From Oscillospiraceae bacterium (GTDB lineage Bacteria; Bacillota_A; Clostridia; Oscillospirales; Oscillospiraceae), in the NCBI GenBank assembly GCA_015068055.1, contig SVLG01000093.1:1-5047 (forward strand): a stretch of DNA of 5,047 nucleotides, given 5' to 3'. The translations under genes and the position numbers were made by a program. The notes below the pieces were generated by a model. It was given only the letters and a program-made list of their open reading frames with translations. It had not been told where the DNA came from and did not search any database. This document shows, in pieces, positions 1 to 5,047 of the stretch (its first letter is position 1; each line of letters opens with the position of its first letter).

Positions 1-1590
1 CACGGTGAGCCGCCCCTCCAGTCCCGTGGGAGAGGGAGAGAAACCGGCGGCGTGGGTCTCCAACTGCCAGGCGTAGATGCGGCCCAGTAGAGGGGAACTG
101 AAATCCTCCGGTCGCAGATCGCAGCAGAACCGGGCCAGAGTGCTGTCCAGAAACAGAAGGCGGATGACCCCCTCCTCCGCCATAGCGGAGCGGGTGTCGT
201 CGTAGCGGATAGAGCGCTGCTTGGGCTGGCGCAGGGCGTTAACGTTCAGATTGTCCTTGCGCATTTGCTGGCGGTCACGGCTGCGCTGCCGCGCCAGAGC
301 TCGCTTGATCTCCGTCAGCATGGCCTCGTGGGAGACCCCAGCCTTTTCGGCGGCCCGGCCGGCGTATACCTCCCGCTCCACTGCGTTGGGGATGGAGGCG
401 ATGAGGCGGCTGATCTCCCCAGCGTAGGCCACCCGCTGCTCCATGTCCTGCAGGTCGTATTTGGCGGCTACCGCGGCCATGCGGTAGTCCGTCTGGTTTG
501 CGCTGCCGCTGAGGATCGCCTCGAAGGCGTCGGCTCCTTGAAATTTGATGAAGTCGTCCACGTCCTGCTTCTTGTACTCACCGTCTACCAGACGGCGGGG
601 AAGCTGGATGACCCGGACGTTGAATTCACTGTTTTCCAGCAGGGAGATAGCTTTTTGGGTGGCTTTCTGCCCGGCCTCGTCGTTATCCAGACACAGAACA
701 AGCTCCTTGGTGTACCGGCTGAGAAGCCGGGTCTGCTCCGTTGTCAGAGCCGTGCCCATGGAGGCCACGGCGTTATCGAACCCCGCCTGATGGAGGGTGA
801 TGACGTCGATGTTTCCCTCACAGAGAATGATATTTGGGCGCTTGGTCTTTTTGGCCAGATTGATGCCGTAGAGGTTGTGGCGCTTGCTGTAGACCGAGGT
901 TTCCGGGGTGTTCATATACTTCGGCTCGCTGTTGTCGATGACGCGGCTTCCGAAGCCCACCACATCGCCACGCACATTGATGACCGGCAGGATCAGGCGG
1001 TTGCGGAACATATCGTAGAGCCTGCCCTGCTTGTTTTGAACCACTAGTTTGGCTTCCAGCAGCTCGGACTTGGTGTAGCCGTTTTTCAGCATGGTGGTCA
1101 GCAGGCTGTCCCAGCTGTCCGGCGCAGCGCCGAGGCCGAAGTCCATGGCGGTTTTGCGGTTGATGCGGCGTTTTTCAATGTAAGCCGCCACCGCCGCCCC
1201 TTCTGGTTTGGAGAGGTTCTGATAGAACCAGCGTGCCGCGTCTTTGTTCAGCTGCAGCAGCCGCTGCCGCCGGCGGGAGCTTTCTCGGTCACTGTCATCC
1301 TCGGGGACCTCCAGACCCGCCCGCTTGGCCAGAAAACGCACCGCGTCGGGGAAGGATAGATTTTCGATCTCCATGATGAAGCTGATGACACCGCCACCGT
1401 GACCGCAGCCGAAGCAGTGGTAGATCTGCTTGTCCGGTGCCACGGAAAAGGAACCTGTCTTTTCGTTGTGGAAGGGGCATAGCCCAAAATAGTTGCTGCC
1501 CTTTTTGGTCAGTGTGACATAGGAAGAGACTACGTCCACGATGTCACAGCGACTGGTCAGTTCGTCCAGAAACGGCTGGGGAAATGCCAT
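1..1590 (-). CDS. dnaG: DNA primase DnaG (3' end outside window)
   Basis: DnaG makes the short RNA primers for lagging-strand synthesis at the replication fork, working with the replicative helicase. The reading frame is open from an ATG at 1590 to the left edge, 530 codons with no stop, so the end of the gene lies outside; family members are usually about 600 residues. The N-terminal CHC2 zinc-binding domain is intact: C38, H41, C59 and C62 in the spacing C-x2-H-x17-C-x2-C. The primase core follows, with a conserved block at 222-236 (EPKYMNTPET then K236). The TOPRIM domain shows its acidic residues: E258 in CEGNID, and D302 and D304 in LDNDEAG. From about residue 471 (AEEGVIRLLF) a C-terminal helicase-binding-type region begins and is cut by the edge. 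The start is fixed by a strong AAAGGAGG 6 bases upstream. rpoD often follows dnaG in Firmicutes, but that part is not visible here. Confidence 0.97.
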   Translation of the reverse strand, partial: MAFPQPFLDELTSRCDIVDVVSSYVTLTKKGSNYFGLCPFHNEKTGSFSVAPDKQIYHCFGCGHGGGVISFIMEIENLSFPDAVRFLAKRAGLEVPEDDSDRESSRRRQRLLQLNKDAARWFYQNLSKPEGAAVAAYIEKRRINRKTAMDFGLGAAPDSWDSLLTTMLKNGYTKSELLEAKLVVQNKQGRLYDMFRNRLILPVINVRGDVVGFGSRVIDNSEPKYMNTPETSVYSKRHNLYGINLAKKTKRPNIILCEGNIDVITLHQAGFDNAVASMGTALTTEQTRLLSRYTKELVLCLDNDEAGQKATQKAISLLENSEFNVRVIQLPRRLVDGEYKKQDVDDFIKFQGADAFEAILSGSANQTDYRMAAVAAKYDLQDMEQRVAYAGEISRLIASIPNAVEREVYAGRAAEKAGVSHEAMLTEIKRALARQRSRDRQQMRKDNLNVNALRQPKQRSIRYDDTRSAMAEEGVIRLLFLDSTLARFCCDLRPEDFSSPLLGRIYAWQLETHAAGFSPSPTGLEGRLTV

Positions 1591-1596
1591 GGGGCC

Positions 1597-1604
1597 CCTC
1601 CTTT
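1597..1604 (-). promoter_or_regulatory. Ribosome binding site of dnaG
   Basis: Read on the minus strand this is AAAGGAGG, a near-perfect anti-16S match, 6 bases before the ATG at 1590. It decides the start codon of the primase, whose N-terminus then aligns naturally with the zinc-finger position expected for the family (first Cys at residue 38). Confidence 0.85.
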
Positions 1605-1607
1605 CTC

Positions 1608-1630
1608 ACATTGACAGAAATACTCAATGT
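1608..1630. repeat. 7-bp inverted repeat in the dnaG leader
   Basis: ACATTGA (1608-1614) and TCAATGT (1624-1630) are exact reverse complements separated by 9 bases. On the minus strand the repeat sits a few bases upstream of the dnaG ribosome binding site. It could be a protein operator with two half-sites about one and a half helical turns apart centre to centre, or a weak mRNA hairpin near the start. The same bases include TTGACA at 1611-1616, which with TATACG at 1634-1639 (17-base spacer) resembles a weak forward promoter. The function is unknown. Confidence 0.4.
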
Positions 1631-1673
1631 TAATATACGCCGCGAAACGGTTTTTTCCTCTTTCTTTTCAAAA

Positions 1674-1701
1674 AATTTATGATCGGGAGTAAATTTGTCA
1701 G
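1674..1701 (-). promoter_or_regulatory. Candidate dnaG promoter
   Basis: On the minus strand CTGACA (1701-1696, five of six consensus bases) is followed after 16 bases by TAAATT (1679-1674, four of six). Transcription would begin near 1667, leaving a leader of about 75 bases before dnaG. A second -10-like TATATT lies at 1637-1632 but has no convincing -35. The promoter choice is tentative. Its -35 lies back-to-back with that of the forward promoter, about 8 bases away. Confidence 0.4.
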
Positions 1702-1709
1702 GTTACGCG

Positions 1710-1738
1710 TTGGTTTTCAGTTCCGAATATGATATACT
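1710..1738 (+). promoter_or_regulatory. Extended -10 promoter for the yhaM-PPTase operon
   Basis: TTGGTT (1710-1715), a 17-base spacer, and TATACT (1733-1738) preceded by TG at 1730-1731 form an extended -10 sigma-A-type promoter. Transcription should start near 1745, giving a leader of about 30 bases. This start site lies downstream of a TTG at 1695 that is in frame with the gene, so the longer reading can be excluded and the ATG at 1776 is supported. Confidence 0.7.
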
Positions 1739-1775
1739 AAATCATCAATATTGCTTTGAAAAGGAACAGATATCC

Positions 1776-2723
1776 ATGGAATATAATAAAATGATCGGCA
1801 CCATGTACCCCGGAGATCAGGTGGAGGGTGTCTATGTGCTGAAATCCGCTCAGAGCCGTATCACCAACAGCGGCAAGCCCTTTCTGGCGGCGGTATTTTC
1901 CGACCAGTCCGGCTCCATTGAGGCCAAGGTGTGGGACTATTCCGGACCTATCTCCTCGGCTGACGAGGGGAAGGCGCTGAAGATCCGGGGCTCCGTATCC
2001 GAATTTCGGGGCGCTCTGCAGCTGACGGTGGATAAGCTGCGGCTGACTACCGATGCCGATCAGGTGGATATGAGCCGCCTGGTACCTACCGCGCCCATCA
2101 ACGTGGAGCAGACCATGGACTATATCCGCCGCACGGTGGATGCCATGAAGGACCGGGATTATCAGGTCATCTGCCAATGGATGCTGGATCGGTATGGCGA
2201 GGATCTGCGGCAGATACCCGCGGCCAAAAGCGTCCACCACAGCTTTGTCAGCGGTCTTCTCATGCATACCTGGTATATGTTGCGCACGGCGGACTTCCTG
2301 GCGGGACTCTATAAGGATGTGATCGACCGGGATCTGCTGATTGCGGGCACGCTGCTTCACGATTTTGCCAAGGCGGAGGAGTTTGCTTTTTCTGAACTGG
2401 GCCTGGTGACGGAGTACTCCACCAAGGGCCAGCTTCTGGGCCATCTGGTCATGGGCGCCCAGCGGGTTGCCAAGGCGGCGGAAGAGCTGGGCGTACCGGA
2501 GGAGAAAGCCGTGCTGCTTCAGCATATGCTCCTCAGTCATCACGGTCAACCGGAGTTCGGCGCGGCAGTGGTGCCCATGTGCGCGGAAAGTGAGCTGCTC
2601 AGCCTCATCGACACGATGGATAGCCGTATGGAGATCTACCGGGAAACTATGGCGGAGACGCCGGAGGGCGAGTTCAGTAAGCGGATTTTTGCCTTGGATA
2701 AGAAGATCTACCACCATCCGTAA
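1776..2723 (+). CDS. yhaM: YhaM-family 3'-5' exoribonuclease (OB fold + HD domain)
   Basis: The product is predicted to be a cytoplasmic 3'-to-5' exoribonuclease of the YhaM/Cbf1 family, known in Firmicutes for trimming and degrading RNA 3' ends with a metal-dependent HD domain. At 315 residues it matches the usual family length of about 314. Residues 14-95 form the OB-fold nucleic-acid-binding part (GDQVEGVY, then IEAKVWDYSG at 48-57). The HD domain spans roughly 150-285: H154/H155, H164, the HD pair H195-D196 in GTLLHDFAKA, H223 in LLGHLVMG, H255-H256 in LSHHG, and D279 in LIDTMDSRM. The metal-ligand set looks complete. I chose the ATG at 1776 because AAGGAA (1761-1766) is 9 bases upstream and the promoter lies at 1710-1738; an in-frame TTG at 1695 is upstream of the promoter. 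The next gene starts 12 bases after the stop, so the two are probably co-transcribed. Confidence 0.93.
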   Translation: MEYNKMIGTMYPGDQVEGVYVLKSAQSRITNSGKPFLAAVFSDQSGSIEAKVWDYSGPISSADEGKALKIRGSVSEFRGALQLTVDKLRLTTDADQVDMSRLVPTAPINVEQTMDYIRRTVDAMKDRDYQVICQWMLDRYGEDLRQIPAAKSVHHSFVSGLLMHTWYMLRTADFLAGLYKDVIDRDLLIAGTLLHDFAKAEEFAFSELGLVTEYSTKGQLLGHLVMGAQRVAKAAEELGVPEEKAVLLQHMLLSHHGQPEFGAAVVPMCAESELLSLIDTMDSRMEIYRETMAETPEGEFSKRIFALDKKIYHHP

Positions 2724-2735
2724 TGGAGTGCGGAT

Positions 2736-3224
2736 ATGGACGTTATCGTATATGCCGCCTTCTGCCCGGAAGGGAAGGAGCACGCCGGGGCCTATGCGCT
2801 GCTGCGGTATGCGCTGGAGCGGGAGCTTGATCTGGCAGAGCTGCCGGACATTGGAAAAACAGAACACGGAAAACCCTTTTTCCCCCAGTATTCCCACATT
2901 TGCTTCAATTTAAGTCACAGCGACGGGGCCGTAGTTTGCGCCATCCATGACAAGGCCATTGGCGTGGATATAGAGAAACTGCGTCCCGCTCCAAAACGTC
3001 TGGCGAAGGGGATGGGGGATGCGGACTTTTTCCGCCGCTGGACTGCCATGGAGGCTACCGTCAAGCGGGCGGGGAAGGACTGGCGCAGCCTTTTGGATGG
3101 GCCGGAGCCGGATGGGCTGTGCCACGGCATAGAGGATTTGCTCCCCGGCTGGATCATCACTGTCTGCCCTTCGGAGAGTACGGTCATCCGAACTTACCGG
3201 GTGGAGCTGCCTGAAACGACATAA
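2736..3224 (+). CDS. Compact Sfp-type 4'-phosphopantetheinyl transferase
   Basis: Enzymes of this family move the 4'-phosphopantetheine arm from coenzyme A to a serine of acyl or peptidyl carrier proteins. Family motifs appear in order: GKPFF at 45-49, FNLSHS at 57-62, GVDIE at 76-80 with the Mg-binding acids D78 and E80, and the third motif WTAMEATVKRAG at 102-113 with E106 and K110. The usual third motif is W-x-x-K-E-A-x-x-K; here Met105 replaces the first Lys, while the Glu and second Lys remain. At 162 residues it is much shorter than Sfp (about 224): the N-terminal stretch before the GKP motif and the loop between motifs two and three are reduced. No stop or frameshift suggests decay. 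GGAG at 2725-2728 is 7 bases before the ATG. It sits behind the YhaM-like gene. No carrier protein or synthase is in view, so the substrate is unknown; fatty-acid ACP or a secondary-metabolite carrier are both possible. Confidence 0.85.
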   Translation: MDVIVYAAFCPEGKEHAGAYALLRYALERELDLAELPDIGKTEHGKPFFPQYSHICFNLSHSDGAVVCAIHDKAIGVDIEKLRPAPKRLAKGMGDADFFRRWTAMEATVKRAGKDWRSLLDGPEPDGLCHGIEDLLPGWIITVCPSESTVIRTYRVELPETT

Positions 3225-3257
3225 AACATGCGGGAGCATTTCTCCCGCATGTTTTTT
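3223..3257. terminator. Bidirectional intrinsic terminator shared by convergent genes
   Basis: AAAACATGCGGGAG (3223-3236) and CTCCCGCATGTTTT (3242-3255) pair perfectly over 14 bp around a 5-base loop. On the plus strand the stem ends in six T (3252-3257); on the minus strand it ends in TTTTAT. It therefore works in both directions, ending the operon from the left and cysK from the right. The TAA of the phosphopantetheinyl transferase (3222-3224) overlaps the stem, and the TAA of cysK (3258-3256) overlaps the T-tract. Confidence 0.93.
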
Positions 3258-4185
3258 ATTCGGTATAGAGTGTGGTGGAAAGATACCGCTCGCCGGTGTC
3301 GGGGAGCAGGGCCACAATGGTCTTTCCGCAGTTTTCCGGCCGTTTGGCCACCTCGCGGGCGGCATACAGAGCGGCGCCGGAGGAGATGCCCACCAGAAAG
3401 CCCTCGCACCGGGCCACTTCGCGGGCTTCGCGGAAGGCGTCCGCGTCCTCTACGGCGATGACCTCGTCATAGAGGGAGGTGTCCAGCGTTTCGGGGACAA
3501 AGCCCGCTCCGATACCCTGAATGCCGTGGCTGCCGCCGTGTCCCTTACTGAGAACAGGGGAGGAGGCGGGCTCGGCGGCGATGATCTGAATGGCGGGATT
3601 CTGCTCCTTCAGATACTTACCCACGCCGGAAATCGTGCCGCCGGTACCCACACCGGCGACAAAAATGTCCACGGTGCCGTCGGTGTCCTGCCAGATCTCA
3701 GGCCCGGTGGTCAGGTAGTGGGATTCGGGATTGTCAGGGTTGGTGAACTGCCCCGCCAGAAAGCTGCCGGGGAGGGTGCGGGCCAGCTCCTCCGCCTTCT
3801 CGATGGCGCCGGTCATACCCTTGGCGCCCTCGGTGAGCACCAGCTCGGCGCCGTAGGCCTGCATCAGAACCCGCCGCTCCATGCTCATGGTCTCCGGCAT
3901 GACGATAATGGCACGGTAGCCACGAGCTGCCGCCACGCTGGCAAGACCGATGCCGGTATTGCCGGAGGTAGGTTCGATGATGACGGAGCCGGGCTGCAGA
4001 ATGCCTGCCGCCTCCGCTTTTTCCACCATGTTTTTGGCAATGCGGTCCTTGGCGGAGCCGCCGGGGTTGAAGGATTCCACCTTGGCCAGAAGCTTGCCTT
4101 CCAGATGGTTTTTGGCCGCATAGCGGTCCAGCGCCACCAGCGGTGTGCCGCCGATGAGCTCGGTAATGGAAGAATAGATACGCAT
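3256..4185 (-). CDS. cysK: Cysteine synthase (O-acetylserine sulfhydrylase)
   Basis: A pyridoxal-phosphate enzyme that makes L-cysteine from O-acetyl-L-serine and sulfide in the cytoplasm. The 309 residues match the usual CysK length. Visible motifs are ELIGGTPLV at 9-17; the PLP-binding lysine K46 in [10 protein letters not shown]; the substrate loop TSGNTG at 73-78; the phosphate-binding GTGGT at 180-184; and GISSGAA at 266-272, whose serine contacts the cofactor ring nitrogen. The C-terminal [10 protein letters not shown] at 295-304 is also typical. AAGGGAG (4199-4193) lies 7 bases before the ATG at 4185. The gene forms its own transcription unit with a promoter at 4234-4262 and the shared terminator at its 3' end. 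No T-box-like leader is possible in the roughly 40-base 5' UTR. The main alternative inside the family, cystathionine beta-synthase, is less likely because there is no C-terminal extension and the length and motifs fit CysK. Serine acetyltransferase (cysE) is not in the window. Confidence 0.95.
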   Translation of the reverse strand: MRIYSSITELIGGTPLVALDRYAAKNHLEGKLLAKVESFNPGGSAKDRIAKNMVEKAEAAGILQPGSVIIEPTSGNTGIGLASVAAARGYRAIIVMPETMSMERRVLMQAYGAELVLTEGAKGMTGAIEKAEELARTLPGSFLAGQFTNPDNPESHYLTTGPEIWQDTDGTVDIFVAGVGTGGTISGVGKYLKEQNPAIQIIAAEPASSPVLSKGHGGSHGIQGIGAGFVPETLDTSLYDEVIAVEDADAFREAREVARCEGFLVGISSGAALYAAREVAKRPENCGKTIVALLPDTGERYLSTTLYTE

Positions 4186-4233
4186 AGACGCACTCCCTTA
4201 CAAATGGAATGGGGATAGCTTTATTGAACTCTC

Positions 4234-4262
4234 ATTATAGCGCGAAGCTGCCGGAAAAACAA
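4234..4262 (-). promoter_or_regulatory. cysK promoter
   Basis: On the minus strand TTGTTT (4262-4257), a 17-base spacer, and a perfect TATAAT (4239-4234) form a sigma-A-type promoter. Transcription should begin near 4227, giving a leader of about 40 bases before cysK. The -35 directly abuts the T-tract of the terminator for the upstream unit, so the two units are packed with almost no spare sequence. Confidence 0.75.
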
Positions 4263-4300
4263 GCGGAAAGAAAAGGGACTACGCTTTTGCGTAGTCCCTT
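4262..4300 (-). terminator. Intrinsic terminator after the prolyl-tRNA editing gene
   Basis: AAGGGACTACGC and GCGTAGTCCCTT (4273-4284 and 4289-4300) pair perfectly over 12 bp with a 4-base loop. On the minus strand the stem is followed by the T-rich run TTCTTTCC. It begins 9 bases after the stop codon of the tRNA-editing gene and should end the murC-containing transcript before the cysK promoter. The plus strand lacks a T-tract after the stem, so it is directional. Confidence 0.85.
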
Positions 4301-4309
4301 GATTTCAGA

Positions 4310-4873
4310 TCAGGCCTGCTGATCCTCCTCGTAGCGGGGAAGGTCCACCACCATGGGCTCGTGGCCGGTGGTGGGAAGGAAGACCTGCATCACATCGCTG
4401 GTCTTCAGCTTCAGGGTGCCGGTGCTCTTGCAGGGGTGGCAGCTGAAGTAGTCACACTCTCTGGTCTCGCGGTCCATGACCAGCTGCACCTTGTGCTCGG
4501 TGTCGAACAGCAGGGACAGGATGGAGGCGGAGCCGGGATGGACGCGCAGCAGCTCCTCCATAGCCTCGGCGGAGGCAAAGCTCAGACGGGCGGAGCCAAT
4601 CTGCTTGCTCAGATCCTTGGTATAGAAGGGCTTGTCGCTGGGCATGGTCAGAAGGTAGAACTGGGTCTTCTGGCGGTTGCACAGCACCAGGTTTTTGCAC
4701 ACATCGCAGCCGAGGACGGCAGAGATATCCTTGCAGTCCTCCATGGTGTTGGCCCAGTCGTGTTCCACCCGCTCAAAGGGGATGTTCAGTTCCTGCAGCT
4801 TGGCGAATACGGCCTGCTGAGCTTCGTCCAGACCCTCGGTGGGGACGTTGGTATAGATCTGAGATACGATCAT
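4310..4873 (-). CDS. Free-standing prolyl-tRNA editing protein (YbaK/ProX family)
   Basis: The protein belongs to the YbaK/aminoacyl-tRNA-synthetase-associated domain family, in the ProX/PrdX branch. Such proteins hydrolyse mischarged tRNA(Pro), usually Ala-tRNA(Pro), in trans to prolyl-tRNA synthetase. The 187 residues show the family pattern: VEHDWANTME at 36-45, CKNLVLCNRQK at 59-69 with the conserved K60, GSARLSFAS at 93-101, the glycine-serine loop HPGSAS at 112-117, and CHPCKSTGTL at 145-154. Two CxxC pairs, C56/C59 and C145/C148, are notable, since the second replaces the more usual HPN. The amino acid removed (Ala or Cys) cannot be decided from sequence alone. It follows the murC stop after 21 bases and ends at a terminator, so it is probably the last gene of the murC transcript. 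The ATG at 4873 has only a weak purine-rich AGAGAG site before it, so translation may depend partly on murC. Confidence 0.88.
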   Translation of the reverse strand: MIVSQIYTNVPTEGLDEAQQAVFAKLQELNIPFERVEHDWANTMEDCKDISAVLGCDVCKNLVLCNRQKTQFYLLTMPSDKPFYTKDLSKQIGSARLSFASAEAMEELLRVHPGSASILSLLFDTEHKVQLVMDRETRECDYFSCHPCKSTGTLKLKTSDVMQVFLPTTGHEPMVVDLPRYEEDQQA

Positions 4874-4894
4874 ATGTCAATTTCTCTCTTTCTC

Positions 4895-5047
4895 TTATTT
4901 GGTTGCAGCCAGAGCTTCGCCGGCAGTATAGATGTTTCCCGCGCCCACGGTGAGGATCAGATCACCGGGCCGGGCCATAGCGCGCAGCTTTTCTGTGATG
5001 TCGCCCAGTGTGGGGCAATAGACGGCGCCGGGGATCTCCTTTGCCAG
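4895..5047 (-). CDS. murC: UDP-N-acetylmuramate-L-alanine ligase MurC, C-terminal end (partial)
   Basis: Only the last 50 codons are present, entering from the right edge and ending with TAA at 4897-4895. The fragment contains PGAVYCPTLGDITEKL, then RPGDLILTVGAGNIYTAGEAL, which is the characteristic C-terminus of MurC (typically PGD-L-V/I-x-x-x-GAGDIY). MurC adds L-alanine to UDP-N-acetylmuramic acid, the first amino-acid step of peptidoglycan precursor synthesis in the cytoplasm. Here Asn stands in the GAGNIY position where GAGDIY is common; that region is outside the catalytic ATP site. The identification rests on this short end, so Mpl or another Mur ligase is possible but fits less well. 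Confidence 0.85.
   Translation of the reverse strand: MAKEIPGAVYCPTLGDITEKLRAMARPGDLILTVGAGNIYTAGEALAATK

Noticed and set aside
265..1047. 260-codon open frame on the plus strand
   Set aside because: It lies wholly antisense to dnaG, whose TOPRIM motifs are unambiguous; no ribosome binding site or family resemblance supports it.
1673..1696. AAATTTA/TAAATTT inverted repeat as an independent terminator
   Set aside because: The arms are short and purely A/T, so the hairpin would be very weak; more likely AT-rich promoter sequence.
1695..1775. N-terminal extension of the YhaM-like protein from a TTG at 1695
   Set aside because: The predicted promoter and transcription start lie downstream of this codon; the ATG at 1776 has a ribosome binding site and gives the family's usual length.
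1737..2897. 386-codon open frame on the minus strand
   Set aside because: It is antisense to the YhaM-like gene and the transferase, has no recognisable motifs and is explained by GC-rich codon use on the coding strand.
3526..4218. 230-codon open frame on the plus strand
   Set aside because: It is antisense to cysK, is low in complexity (rich in Gly, His and Leu), and has no promoter or known domain.
4186..4260. Riboswitch or T-box leader ahead of cysK
   Set aside because: The predicted leader is only about 40 bases, too short for a T-box or S-box, and no specifier or antiterminator-like element is visible.

Overview
The window is a GC-rich stretch of ordinary bacterial chromosome. It most likely comes from a low-copy core region of a Clostridia-type Firmicute, possibly Oscillospiraceae-like. 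The evidence is a CHC2-type DnaG primase, a YhaM-family exoribonuclease (a Firmicute marker), strong AGGAGG-type ribosome binding sites, sigma-A-like promoters including an extended -10, and U-tailed intrinsic terminators. The lineage call is an inference from gene content and style; no 16S or other marker is present.

Layout, left to right. (1) 1-1590, minus strand: dnaG, the replicative primase, complete at its N-terminus and running off the left edge before its C-terminal helicase-binding domain ends. (2) 1591-1775: a divergent control region with a strong forward promoter, a plausible reverse promoter for dnaG and two short inverted repeats. (3) 1776-3224, plus strand: a two-gene operon of a YhaM-like 3'-5' exoribonuclease (OB fold plus HD domain) and a very compact Sfp-type phosphopantetheinyl transferase. 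(4) 3223-3257: a perfect 14-bp hairpin with U-tracts on both strands, serving as a shared terminator for the convergent genes. (5) 3256-4185, minus strand: cysK, cysteine synthase, with its own promoter and terminator. (6) 4262-4300: an intrinsic terminator for the upstream minus-strand unit. (7) 4310-5047, minus strand: a free-standing prolyl-tRNA editing protein (YbaK/ProX family) directly behind the 3' end of murC, which enters from the right edge.

These are housekeeping functions: replication priming, RNA decay, carrier-protein activation, cysteine synthesis, tRNA proofreading and cell-wall precursor synthesis. They fall into separate transcription units and do not form one pathway. I see no mobile element, CRISPR array, tRNA, rRNA or defence system, and nothing that amounts to a new multi-gene system. 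The items most worth a second look are the reduced phosphopantetheinyl transferase with Met in place of the usual motif Lys, the paired CxxC motifs in the tRNA-editing protein, the stop-codon-embedded bidirectional terminator, and the inverted repeat in the dnaG leader.
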